From: SIG575 sp045542485
Lineage (GTDB): Bacteria > Bacillota > Clostridia > Oscillospirales > Acutalibacteraceae
Direction of reading: 5' to 3'
DNA: 64,000 nucleotides
Assembly: GCA_045542485.1 (NCBI GenBank)
Contig: JAZQLC010000019.1
Coordinates: 1-64,000 of the forward strand
Shown here: positions 33,601 through 41,851 of the stretch, in pieces
Layout: each line of letters starts with the position of its first letter
How positions within the stretch are numbered: the stretch's first letter is position 1
Translations under genes and position numbers: made by a program
Notes under the pieces: model-generated
Databases searched by the model: none
What the model saw: the letters and a program-made list of their open reading frames with translations, nothing else
Told to the model about the DNA's origin: nothing

Positions 33601-35166
33601 CTAACAAATACAACACGCAGGTGCAACACCGTATCCCAGCACCTTGGCAAATTTAAGAGTCCCTACACCACCGTCTGTAAGAACACGCACAAGGCCTATG
33701 TCACCACCTGCTGAATCTCTCAGCCACCAGTGACGAGGATTCATATCAAGAGTTTTTACTCTTATATTGTCTTTCAATGTGTCGGGTGATGAGAGCGACG
33801 AGTTATTTTTATAATATTCGTAAGCCGTTCCCGGGGCAGCGTAAACCTCCTCGGAGGAAAGAAGGAAAAATTTATCCTCTGTAATCACTTCACTGCCATC
33901 GGCAACAATGGTTTTCTTTTTCACGGGATTTACTGCATTGAGGAAATCTTCATCCATCATATTGCAGAAACCGGGCACAGTCAGATAATCTGTCGGCGCA
34001 AGAGAATAGCTGTTGACTGCAGTCCACCAATCTTCTTCTGCAGAATTCAGCCACCTTCTGATTTCGGATTTATCGTAATTGACAGTACCCATCTCACAAT
34101 GGATGTGATAGTTTGAACCATCAAGCTTTCTGCCGATCATATCTTCTTCACTGTCAGAAACCGAATCCACGGCAAAGGATGCATAGCTGCTTTCTTCTCT
34201 TGAGTTGTAAAGATAAACCAGATTTTCACTGATTCTTATACAGCTTCCGGCAGACATATCCTCATCAAGTGTAAACGAATAGAATTTTGAGGGTGATGAA
34301 TAATTCATAATCTCAATATAATACTGTCCTGCTTTCAGTGATGAAAGAACACAAAAAGATGCCTCCGGAACTGAAAAAGGCATATTGATATAGCAGTCCC
34401 TGAGCTGAAGAGTAAGCGAGTGCTTTTTGTCCTCGTCTACCGGTGTGTCCGCATCTATACCGATAACATCCCACACAAGTTCTGTACCGTTTTTTGTGGA
34501 AACCAACTGATCTCCTATGTTTATAAGATCTTTTGCACGGCCTGAGCGCACAAGATGAAGAAGACTTGTCCAGGACTCTATGTCAGTGGTATCAAAATGC
34601 TTTGCATTGAGTTCATCAATGGCATCCTTTACATTTTCGGATTCAAGACCGCTTATACTGTTATCATAAGAAATCTTTCTGCTTTCAATACTTTCAGGCT
34701 TATTCTTCACACAATCCCAGTGAGTGTACGGAAAAACAGTTTCTTCGCCGAAAGTCAGGTAAGAAGCTTTTCCCAGAATACCGAAATGCTTTTCTGCATT
34801 CTGAAAATTCTCCGCCATTTCATCTGTGTACGCAATACGGACATTCTGCCACTCTTCCTCTGTACCACCGTAATAAATGTGCTTAAGGTTCTCTGCAAGA
34901 TAAAAGGGGCCCGTGATTGTCCTGATTGACTTTCCAAAATAAATCTTTTCAAGCCACTGGGAATTGATAACATCAAATGTTGTTTCTTCCACATTGTGTC
35001 CGAAGTAAACTTCTTTCACGCTCTGCGCATCACCGAAAAAAGCAGAAACCACCGTAACGGGCAAACCGTTATATGTGTCGGGAATGATAACCTTTGTGAG
35101 AGTTCTGTCAAGCAGACCGGTAACGGTATAAGCAGTACCCTCAGAATTAATAGTAAATTCCAGCAT
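33601..35166 (-). CDS. Tail-fibre/receptor-binding protein: LRR (BspA-type) plus C-terminal DUF6273/C-type-lectin-like domain
   Basis: 521 residues. Residues about 1-110 have BspA-type leucine-rich repeats (KVIIPDTYNGLPVTVV, SVKEVYFGHNV, WLEKIYFGKSI). A linker (ISGLESENVKDAIDEL) resembles fibre-attachment segments. Residues about 200-521 look like a DUF6273 domain, ending in RHWWLRDSAGG, a GGVGTLKF turn and GYGVAPA, the shape of C-type-lectin-fold binding tips. This fold is the usual target of diversity-generating retroelements, but no reverse transcriptase or template repeat is visible here. Start overlaps the previous stop (TAATG). Confidence 0.75.
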   Translation of the reverse strand: MLEFTINSEGTAYTVTGLLDRTLTKVIIPDTYNGLPVTVVSAFFGDAQSVKEVYFGHNVEETTFDVINSQWLEKIYFGKSIRTITGPFYLAENLKHIYYGGTEEEWQNVRIAYTDEMAENFQNAEKHFGILGKASYLTFGEETVFPYTHWDCVKNKPESIESRKISYDNSISGLESENVKDAIDELNAKHFDTTDIESWTSLLHLVRSGRAKDLINIGDQLVSTKNGTELVWDVIGIDADTPVDEDKKHSLTLQLRDCYINMPFSVPEASFCVLSSLKAGQYYIEIMNYSSPSKFYSFTLDEDMSAGSCIRISENLVYLYNSREESSYASFAVDSVSDSEEDMIGRKLDGSNYHIHCEMGTVNYDKSEIRRWLNSAEEDWWTAVNSYSLAPTDYLTVPGFCNMMDEDFLNAVNPVKKKTIVADGSEVITEDKFFLLSSEEVYAAPGTAYEYYKNNSSLSSPDTLKDNIRVKTLDMNPRHWWLRDSAGGDIGLVRVLTDGGVGTLKFAKVLGYGVAPACCIC

Positions 35167-36683
35167 TAATGCACCTCCATAAAAACAGGTTCTTTCTCTG
35201 TGAAAGCAAGAACCGAAATTATAATTTTTTCATCTTTTATTTCCGCGGTTTTTCCGTTAACCTCTGCGCCGTTGACAATATTCTTTTCTGCGTCTGACGG
35301 TGCGTGTGCAGACAGAGAATGCTCGTATGAAGAGTCATAGAGTTCTTTCAATTCTTCACTAAAAAGACAGTCATCAGGCAAATCGGTAAGGTCATTGTAC
35401 GAGCCGGAAAAAGCCACCTGAGAAAGAGAAGAGATATCTGCTTTCATAGAAATATCCTGATGCTCAGTAAGTGCTTTTTCAAGTTTTTCCTTGTCCGCAT
35501 CGGTAAAATCGTTGCTTGATAAGACTTTACCTTCTTCCCTTTTCACTGCACCGATATTTTCAAGTGCAATATCTTTCTCTTCATCCGAAAGCGTCTGCTT
35601 TACATACGAAACGGCAACATCATTTTTAAGATCACTGAGTTTCAACGGCAGGTCTTCCTCTTTGACAAAACCTGCAGAATCAGTAATAAATTTCTGCTTT
35701 TTCACCCATTCTTCCGTAGCATAACCGGAAAGACTCTGGTGGGATGTGAGATAATTCTGATTCTTAACCCACTTCTCCGTAGCGTAACCCGCAAGGCTCT
35801 GATGATTTGTAAGATACGCTCTGTCTAGCTTCGCAGGAGTAACTGACTTGTCAGCGATTTTTGTGGTTGTAACAGACAGAGGACGTATTTTTGATTCACT
35901 CACCGAGTAATTGGCAAGTTTCGTGTTGCCAACGGCTCCGTCAGCAAGGCAGGATGATGTGACACTTTTATCTGCAAGGTTTTCTGTTGCAACAGAATTT
36001 GCACCAAGCTTCTCGTGAGTCACACTACCGTTTGCTATTTTATCGCTTGTTACGGCACCCTCTGCGATAGTATCAGTTACCACTGCACTGTTTTTGATTT
36101 TGAGAGAGGTGACGCAGTAATCTTTCAGCTGAGGAGAATCAATGGATGACAGCGCATACTTCGGGGTAGTAATTGAAAATTTCTTGATATTCGCACCGTC
36201 AATGACCTGCGTTTTCATAATTTCCTTTACTGCGTTATCTACATTTTCAAAAAACTTCACATCAGGTCTCACCGTTTCAAGCATCATTCCCTCACCCGTG
36301 AGAGAAGGAGCAAATTTCAATGTGAAAATTCCCGATTTTAAAATCGCCGTAACATTACCGTTTGCATCTGTTTCATAGGCATCAATCTGCACCATAACCT
36401 CAGGCGAAACAGCAATATAATCATATATGGGACAGTAAAGATGTCCACCGTAGTAACACATTTCATTATTCGCACCGGAATCTCTGTAAATATTTTCAGT
36501 GATTATTTTTCTTGACAGAGAATAGGGCTCAAAACTCAATGTGTAATATGTAATTTCAGGAACAATAAAACTGGCATCAAGCTTGATTTTTAACTGATAT
36601 GCACAATGCTCTTCAATCCTTCCGAAATCGGACGGCATTGTGAATTCTCCTGAAGAATTCATAGTAATTAAAATATCTTTCAT
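35166..36683 (-). CDS. Baseplate upper/tail-fibre protein with exact decapeptide repeats
   Basis: 505 residues. Residues 1-150 resemble the phage baseplate upper protein (BppU) N-terminal domain. Residues 191-290 are ten consecutive units of exactly ten residues (type VTSDKIANGS), a fibre-shaft repeat. Two 21-residue units (LTNHQSLAGYATEKW, LTSHQSLSGYATEEW) follow, then an alpha-helical region and a C-terminal domain ending EVH. GAAAGGA precedes the ATG. A BppU needs a Dit/tail partner, which is not in this window. Confidence 0.8.
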   Translation of the reverse strand: MKDILITMNSSGEFTMPSDFGRIEEHCAYQLKIKLDASFIVPEITYYTLSFEPYSLSRKIITENIYRDSGANNEMCYYGGHLYCPIYDYIAVSPEVMVQIDAYETDANGNVTAILKSGIFTLKFAPSLTGEGMMLETVRPDVKFFENVDNAVKEIMKTQVIDGANIKKFSITTPKYALSSIDSPQLKDYCVTSLKIKNSAVVTDTIAEGAVTSDKIANGSVTHEKLGANSVATENLADKSVTSSCLADGAVGNTKLANYSVSESKIRPLSVTTTKIADKSVTPAKLDRAYLTNHQSLAGYATEKWVKNQNYLTSHQSLSGYATEEWVKKQKFITDSAGFVKEEDLPLKLSDLKNDVAVSYVKQTLSDEEKDIALENIGAVKREEGKVLSSNDFTDADKEKLEKALTEHQDISMKADISSLSQVAFSGSYNDLTDLPDDCLFSEELKELYDSSYEHSLSAHAPSDAEKNIVNGAEVNGKTAEIKDEKIIISVLAFTEKEPVFMEVH

Positions 36684-36699
36684 TGGAATCCTTTCTGCC

Positions 36700-36915
36700 T
36701 CAGGAATAATAGTTAAGAAGAGTACGGGCGTTTTCCATCATTTCATATCTTTCCTTATAAAAAACACGCAACAGCCTCTGAACGGTGAAAATCTCATCGC
36801 TGTTTGCTTCTCTGAATGCTTTTTTCAACCGACGCTTGTATTTTTCAATTTTTTCATCAAGTATTTCTATTTCTTCAAGATATTCTTTGCCCAGCTCCGT
36901 AAGTGTTTTTGTCAA
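36700..36915 (-). CDS. Small coiled-coil phage protein
   Basis: 71 residues, almost wholly helical (YLEEIEILDEKIEKYKRRL). Starts at TTG 36915 overlapping the regulator stop as TTGA, with GGGGGAT upstream. It resembles small proteins accompanying phage regulators; no named family recognised. Confidence 0.7.
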   Translation of the reverse strand: MTKTLTELGKEYLEEIEILDEKIEKYKRRLKKAFREANSDEIFTVQRLLRVFYKERYEMMENARTLLNYYS

Positions 36916-37532
36916 GTCATATCCCCCTTTAAAATATAATCTGTGGAAACTCCGAAAAAGCCTGAAATGAGCACAATTTCTCCTGCAACAGGCTCAAGCT
37001 TACCGACGAAGATTTTACCGAAACGGTTTCTGTCAAGCATAAGAGACGAACAAAGCTTGTCCTTGTCTATGTTTTCTCTTTCCATAAGCCTCGAAAGTCT
37101 GAGCGGAAAAGCACCGTTATAAGCCCTTCCCGTGGAAAGAAATGCACTGTCTCTCATTCTCTGAAGAGGCATCATAATATCCCTTGCAGTTATATCCTGA
37201 TAAAGCATTACATATTTCAGGGAATCGGAAATTATTCTGACAGCCGAATCATAATATTTGTAAACTGCCGACAGGGAAATGTTCATCTCTTCTGCAATAT
37301 CAGAGAATTTTTCGCCGTAAAAAAACACCCTCGAGAACACATCGCCTTTTCTGCCGTCAAGCTCGTTCTTCATAACAAGACGGACGAGCTTCTGCATATC
37401 ACGGTTTCTTTTTCTCTCCATATATTCATCCGGAGATTCGATGCATTCATCATAAAGGGTATCAAGCTGTTTGTGAGCAGCCAACTGCTCAGCAGTAGAA
37501 AAATGTGTTAATTTTTCAGGTCTTTTTGTCAA
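36912..37532 (-). CDS. Sigma-70-region-4-like plus XRE-like two-HTH regulator
   Basis: 206 residues from TTG 37532 (AAAGGAG ten bases upstream); the open frame extends further upstream but is not coding. Residues about 65-125 resemble sigma-70 region 4 (DVFSRVFFYGEKFSDIAEEMNIS then AVYKYYDSA), as in phage late-transcription regulators. The last 65 residues look like a lambda-Cro/C1-type HTH (LSRLMERENIDKDKL ... FGVSTDYILKGD). First gene of the fibre-lysis module, behind a LexA-box promoter; likely activates late genes here or elsewhere. Activation is inference. Confidence 0.72.
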   Translation of the reverse strand: MTKRPEKLTHFSTAEQLAAHKQLDTLYDECIESPDEYMERKRNRDMQKLVRLVMKNELDGRKGDVFSRVFFYGEKFSDIAEEMNISLSAVYKYYDSAVRIISDSLKYVMLYQDITARDIMMPLQRMRDSAFLSTGRAYNGAFPLRLSRLMERENIDKDKLCSSLMLDRNRFGKIFVGKLEPVAGEIVLISGFFGVSTDYILKGDMT

Positions 37533-37562
37533 ATTTTTGTTTCTCCTTTCTCGTTTTACAAC

Positions 37563-37576
37563 CGAACAAATGTTCG
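37563..37576. promoter_or_regulatory. LexA/DinR (SOS) box of the phage-derived module
   Basis: CGAACAAATGTTCG is a perfect match to the Firmicutes LexA consensus CGAAC-N4-GTTCG. It lies about 14 bp downstream of the -10 of the module promoter, where bound LexA would block initiation. Confidence 0.92.
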
Positions 37577-37589
37577 TTTTGCACTTCTT

Positions 37590-37618
37590 AGTGTAGAGCA
37601 GAAATGGTGTTTTTTCAA
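37590..37618 (-). promoter_or_regulatory. SOS-controlled promoter of the phage-derived module
   Basis: Minus-strand -35 TTGAAA (37613-37618), 17-bp spacer, -10 TACACT (37590-37595); start near 37583, immediately upstream of the LexA box. Confidence 0.8.
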
Positions 37619-37683
37619 TGTCGGACCGGACCATAGGGATACTTTTGGGACTCATTGTAAATCTGATATTGACAGAAAAATTG

Positions 37684-37711
37684 TTGACTTTTATCAAAAA
37701 ATGGTTATTAT
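37684..37711 (+). promoter_or_regulatory. Promoter of the membrane hypothetical gene
   Basis: -35 TTGACT (37684-37689), 16-bp spacer, -10 TATTAT (37706-37711). Divergent from the SOS promoter, about 65 bp apart. Confidence 0.65.
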
Positions 37712-37764
37712 TAAAGTAGGATGTTTTAAAACTGATTTCATATTCTTGTAAAAGGAGGGTTATT

Positions 37765-38559
37765 ATGGATGAAAGCAAAAATATAATTGAACTTCTGAAA
37801 AACAACAAATCTGCCTTTACGGAAGAAGAACTGAAAAAAATCATTGATAATGAACTCTCTAAGAATGAAGACGAAAGAAATGAGGAATTGTTATTTCTCT
37901 GTCTTAACACCCTGAACAACACCGAGGCCCCGCCACCGGAAAATAAAAGAAAAATTCCGTGGAAACCTCTTTTATTTATAGCTGTTGCTGCGTTACTGCT
38001 TCTTCTGAATGCTACCGTTCTTCCCGGTCTGAAGTCGAGTTTCGCTAAAACAACTTCTGCCGTGAACACATCGGCCTCTCAGTTCACTGAAACGGAAGTC
38101 ACAACGCAGACCACTACTTTTTTCACAGATGTCTACATCAACTTTCTTTATAAGCCTGAGAAAATAATTTTTTATCACAACGCAAAGCCTCAGACTCTGT
38201 CAGAAGAGATGAGCACCGAGATTATAAAGGAAATCAACAACGTTACCAAAAGAAGCACGTGGGATGTCCTGAAACTCGCAGTAACAAAAGAACACACGGA
38301 GAAAATCAAAAATGAAAATCTCTGCATTGAAATATACTATGACGGCATACAGCTTCTCAACGACCTGAATGGAGAAAATGTCAAAGACAATACCTACCGT
38401 TTTGAAAAAATTCTGATAGTCCTTGACGGCGATGACAAAAATACATTTTTCTTTGAAAAAGACGGTGAATATCAGAATGGTCCCATTGTCCCCTGCCTCT
38501 CTGACCTTTCAGAAAAAATCCTCCAAGAAATTTTTGATGAAAACTCAACTCCTCATTGA
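37765..38559 (+). CDS. Hypothetical single-span membrane protein
   Basis: 264 residues. Residues 1-70 are cytoplasmic and helical (SAFTEEELKKIIDNEL), residues about 74-92 form one membrane helix (LLFIAVAALLLLLNATVL), then a Ser/Thr-rich linker and an external domain of about 150 residues. The layout resembles anti-sigma or sensor proteins but no family is recognised. AAAAGGAGGG precedes the ATG. It stands alone between the phage-derived module and the GH5 gene. Confidence 0.8.
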   Translation: MDESKNIIELLKNNKSAFTEEELKKIIDNELSKNEDERNEELLFLCLNTLNNTEAPPPENKRKIPWKPLLFIAVAALLLLLNATVLPGLKSSFAKTTSAVNTSASQFTETEVTTQTTTFFTDVYINFLYKPEKIIFYHNAKPQTLSEEMSTEIIKEINNVTKRSTWDVLKLAVTKEHTEKIKNENLCIEIYYDGIQLLNDLNGENVKDNTYRFEKILIVLDGDDKNTFFFEKDGEYQNGPIVPCLSDLSEKILQEIFDENSTPH

Positions 38560-38587
38560 CTTTAGCATAAAAAAACATTATCATTAA

Positions 38588-38622
38588 GGTGGCCACAGCA
38601 AATCACTGTGCGCCACCTTTAA
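38588..38622 (+). terminator. Hairpin between hypothetical gene and GH5 gene
   Basis: Imperfect stem (AAGGTGG-CACAG / CTGTG-CCACCTT) followed by only a short T tract and then the GH5 ribosome binding site. Could be a terminator, or an mRNA-stabilising leader of the next gene. Confidence 0.5.
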
Positions 38623-38644
38623 TGTTACAAGGAGGTAATAAAAA

Positions 38645-39901
38645 ATGAAAAAAATCCTTTCAATTTTCTTAAGCTTTGTCCTGATTTTTCAGTTGGGTAT
38701 TGTCGCTTTCGCTTCCGGAAATGAAACTTCTGCTGAAAGTACGGGCAGCTTTACAGAGGAAGATTTTCTCACCGTTGACGGCACGGACATTGTCAATCAG
38801 AATGGCGAAAAAGTTGTCCTCAAAGGTGTAAACCTCGGCGGATGGCTCATTCAGGAAGATTGGCTCTGCCCCTATGAGGAAGTGGCTGACCACCACGAGA
38901 TGCTTGAAACACTTATCTCTCGTTTCGGCACAAAGGAAGCATACGCTCTGATGAACACATACGAGGATAATTTCATCACCGAAAAAGACCTTGACATCAT
39001 AAAAGAAATGGGCTTCAACGCAGTGCGCGTTCCTTTCTGGTACAGAAATTTCTATTCAGACGATAAGGGAACAAAAATCCTGGACGAAAACGGCAACTGG
39101 GATTTTTCCCGTCTTGAATGGGTGGTAGAAGAATGTTCTGAAAGAAGACTTTATGTTGTTCTTGATATGCACGGTGCTCCCGGTTTCCAAAGCGATGCAC
39201 CCCACAGCGGCAAGGGTGACAGCTGCGGTCTTTATGACGACACTGAAGAAGGCGAATTCTACCGTGTTCTTACAGATGAGTTGTGGACAGAAATTGCAAG
39301 TCGATTCAACGGCAATCCTGCAGTTGCTATGTATGACCTTCTCAATGAGCCTATGTGTGATGTTGAGTGCGACGAAATTACAAGAAGAATAAAGAACGAA
39401 TCAATTTATCTTCGTCTTTACGATACAGTCCGTGCAGTGGACACCGACCACATCATCACAATGGAAGCAATCTGGACCGGCTTTGCTCTTCCCTGGGCCT
39501 GGGCGAGAGGTTGGGAAAATGTTGTTTATCAGGTGCATTTCTACAACAACTCAGACTTCATCTTTGCTTTTTTCCTGCTCCTGACCAGATTCCTTCACCC
39601 CACAGTTCCTCTTATGATGGGTGAATTCTATCCCCATCAGGAAACAACCTGGGAAGGCTGCTTCAAGTCACTTAAAAAATATGATTACAGCTGGTTCCTC
39701 TGGACATACAAAGCTGCCAACCACGGAATGTGGGAAAGCGATTGGTGCCTCAAGGGTGCTGCCGACGGCTTTGAACGAGCAAAAATAAAGACAGATTCAT
39801 ATGATGAAATCGCTCGTAAATGGGGCGAAAAAATACAGACTCAAAATACATATGTTGACACAGGTCACTATGACCGTGATGTTGCTGCACATCTGAAATA
39901 A
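38645..39901 (+). CDS. Secreted glycoside hydrolase, GH5 family (cellulase/exo-beta-glucanase type)
   Basis: 418 residues. Signal peptide (ILSIFLSFVLIFQLGIVAFA). VLKGVNLGGWLIQEDW, FNAVRVPFWYRNF, YDLLNEPM (acid/base Glu), VYQVHFYN and LMMGEFYPH (nucleophile Glu) are the GH5 set, closest in look to beta-1,3/1,4-glucanases. No dockerin, CBM or anchor is seen. GGAGG seven to eight bases before the ATG. Single gene with terminator. Confidence 0.9.
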   Translation: MKKILSIFLSFVLIFQLGIVAFASGNETSAESTGSFTEEDFLTVDGTDIVNQNGEKVVLKGVNLGGWLIQEDWLCPYEEVADHHEMLETLISRFGTKEAYALMNTYEDNFITEKDLDIIKEMGFNAVRVPFWYRNFYSDDKGTKILDENGNWDFSRLEWVVEECSERRLYVVLDMHGAPGFQSDAPHSGKGDSCGLYDDTEEGEFYRVLTDELWTEIASRFNGNPAVAMYDLLNEPMCDVECDEITRRIKNESIYLRLYDTVRAVDTDHIITMEAIWTGFALPWAWARGWENVVYQVHFYNNSDFIFAFFLLLTRFLHPTVPLMMGEFYPHQETTWEGCFKSLKKYDYSWFLWTYKAANHGMWESDWCLKGAADGFERAKIKTDSYDEIARKWGEKIQTQNTYVDTGHYDRDVAAHLK

Positions 39902-39910
39902 AAAAATTAA

Positions 39911-39946
39911 TGCCGACTACCCGATTCAGGGTAGTCGGCAAAGTTT
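39911..39946 (+). terminator. Terminator after GH5
   Basis: Perfect 12-bp stem TGCCGACTACCC / GGGTAGTCGGCA, loop GATTCA, then AAGTTTTT; serves the convergent YhhN operon as well. Confidence 0.9.
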
Positions 39947-39958
39947 TTGCTGAAAATT

Positions 39959-40657
39959 TTATTTCATAAAGAAAAGTGATGCGGCAATCAGAATCTGTGC
40001 ACCGTAATATGTGATGTGATTGAGCACAACAAACAGTCTTGTGCAACCTTTTTCCGTAAAGAAAATCTGACTCAGAACAAGGTCCGAAACAAAGAATGAC
40101 ACTCCACCTGCGAAGAAAAGAATCTGTGACATTTCCATTCCGTAATTTGTCATAGTCATAAATCCGACAGAAAAAGTCATAGATGCAATAGCACCGTAAG
40201 CGTTGGCAATAATCTTAAACTTGCCCATATCCATTTTTGTGATTTTAGTCATAACACCTGAAAGCACCAGAACTGCTAACGGTGCTGTAACAGAAATAAG
40301 AGCATTGACAAGTGACATCGGGTAACGGATAAAAACAGCTGCCACCAGAAGAATATGCTGAATCATAAAGGTAACGAAACCGAAAGTTAAAAAAGTATCG
40401 CTGTTTTCTTTCTGAATCCATTTCAGTTCTATAAAAATATCTCCGAGAACACCAAAGACTCCGCCCATAACAATCATCAGAGCAAAGGTAAGATTAACAT
40501 CAGGGTTACTGATTATTGCAGCAATACCTGTTGCAACAAAAAGCGAACTTGTCGCAACCTTGATTGCGAGGTCAGAGTAATTCACCTTTGTTGTTCTTCT
40601 GATTGTAAAGAACGCGGTAACAGCTATACACAACGCAAAAACTATCCAAAAAACCAT
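39959..40657 (-). CDS. YhhN family membrane protein (lysoplasmalogenase-like)
   Basis: 232 residues, about eight membrane helices. GDIFIELKW, FVSDLVLSQIFF and HITYYGAQILIA match the TMEM86/YhhN pattern with conserved Asp residues. The family includes lysoplasmalogenases, relevant because many clostridia make plasmalogens. The ATG at 40657 is preferred (AAGGAG seven bases upstream) over 40663. Last gene of a four-gene operon. Confidence 0.8.
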   Translation of the reverse strand: MVFWIVFALCIAVTAFFTIRRTTKVNYSDLAIKVATSSLFVATGIAAIISNPDVNLTFALMIVMGGVFGVLGDIFIELKWIQKENSDTFLTFGFVTFMIQHILLVAAVFIRYPMSLVNALISVTAPLAVLVLSGVMTKITKMDMGKFKIIANAYGAIASMTFSVGFMTMTNYGMEMSQILFFAGGVSFFVSDLVLSQIFFTEKGCTRLFVVLNHITYYGAQILIAASLFFMK

Positions 40658-40682
40658 AATCATTCTCCTTGACGATAATATA

Positions 40683-41288
40683 TTATAACCAACCTAAATA
40701 TTCCCCTAAATATCCTGCACCGATTCCCGTCGCTGCAGAAATGACAATAATCAGAATCGGATTCATTTTTTTCTTCAGTGCAAGGAAAAGCATAACTGCA
40801 AACAAGAGAGCAGAGAAAATAAAGGAATAACTTGCCATTACGGAAAGTGCAACCGAATCGGGGAAGAAAACAGTTTTGCCTATTGAGAAAACTGCCCCAC
40901 AGATAAGACCGATTGCAGCAGGTTTCAGTCCACCGAGACAACCTGCAACAATTTTGTTTTCCTTGAATTTCTGATAGAATTTTGCAACACAGAGGATAAC
41001 AATAAACGAGGGCATTACAACGCCGAGAGTAGCACATACTGCACCGAGAATTCCGCCGCCGATACCGAGTGCTTCTTTACCCATCTGTGTACCGACAAAG
41101 GTTGCCATATTTATTGCAAAAGGACCGGGTGTAGATTCACTGACCGCGATAAAATCAATCATTTCCTCCATCGTCAGCCAACCGTTGCTCAGCGCCTCTG
41201 ACTGAATAAGAGGAAGCATCGCATATCCTCCGCCAAAAGTAAACGCACCTATTTTAAAGAAAGTGAGAAAAAGTTCAAGAAAAATCAT
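40683..41288 (-). CDS. Chromate-transporter family protein, short chain 2
   Basis: 201 residues, one half of a two-gene CHR transporter. GAFTFGGGYAMLPLIQ and SESTPGPFAINMATFVG are the CHR signatures. Start overlaps the preceding gene by ATGA. Short-chain CHR proteins work as pairs of opposite topology; the true anion substrate in this organism is unknown. Confidence 0.92.
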   Translation of the reverse strand: MIFLELFLTFFKIGAFTFGGGYAMLPLIQSEALSNGWLTMEEMIDFIAVSESTPGPFAINMATFVGTQMGKEALGIGGGILGAVCATLGVVMPSFIVILCVAKFYQKFKENKIVAGCLGGLKPAAIGLICGAVFSIGKTVFFPDSVALSVMASYSFIFSALLFAVMLFLALKKKMNPILIIVISAATGIGAGYLGEYLGWL

Positions 41289-41851
41289 TTCTCTTCCCCC
41301 TTTCTTTTATTCATAAGCAGTGAATAAACAAGTCCCATTACAGCACTGCCGATGATAACAGCAAATACATTGATATCAAAAACAACAGTCAGTATAAATG
41401 CCAGAGCAACGATTGTGTACGCCACTGCATTTTTCGGACAAGCCTTCATCATATTTTTTGCAGCCTTCACAATAAGAGCGAGAACACCTGCACGGATTCC
41501 CATAAAAGCATATTTCACGACCTTGAAAGTAAGAAACTGTTTGAAAAAATATGATACAACTGAAATTATTATAAGTGACGGAAGAACAACACCCAGCGTT
41601 GCCATAACCGACCCGAAAACTCCTGCCACCTGATATCCTACAAATGTGGCTGAATTGATTGCAATCGGTCCGGGTGTTGACTCGGAAATTGCAAGAATAT
41701 CAAGAATGTCTTCGTTCTTTATCCAACCTCTTTTTTCTGCAACCTCTGACTGAATGATGGGCACCATAGCATAGCCACCGCCAAAGGTAAACGCACCGAT
41801 TTTGAAAAAAACCACAAACAATTTCAGTGCTTTCTTAAAATTTTCTTTCAT
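41285..41851 (-). CDS. Chromate-transporter family protein, short chain 1
   Basis: 188 residues with GAFTFGGGYAMVPIIQ and SESTPGPIAINSATFVG, clearly paralogous to the next gene. Five to six membrane helices. Start ATG overlaps the DUF4434 stop by one base (TGATG), so translation is coupled to it. Confidence 0.92.
   Translation of the reverse strand: MKENFKKALKLFVVFFKIGAFTFGGGYAMVPIIQSEVAEKRGWIKNEDILDILAISESTPGPIAINSATFVGYQVAGVFGSVMATLGVVLPSLIIISVVSYFFKQFLTFKVVKYAFMGIRAGVLALIVKAAKNMMKACPKNAVAYTIVALAFILTVVFDINVFAVIIGSAVMGLVYSLLMNKRKGEEK

Noticed and set aside
33601..33750. A complete diversity-generating retroelement at the fibre gene
   Set aside because: No reverse transcriptase, Avd-like gene or template repeat was found in the window; only the target-like fold is present.
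37533..38069. N-terminal extension of the two-HTH regulator
   Set aside because: The open frame crosses the LexA box and the SOS promoter and lies antisense to the hypothetical membrane protein; TTG 37532 with AAAGGAG is the better start.
40660..41037. Cys-rich minus-strand 125-codon frame
   Set aside because: Out-of-frame shadow inside the chromate-transporter gene, which has full family motifs.
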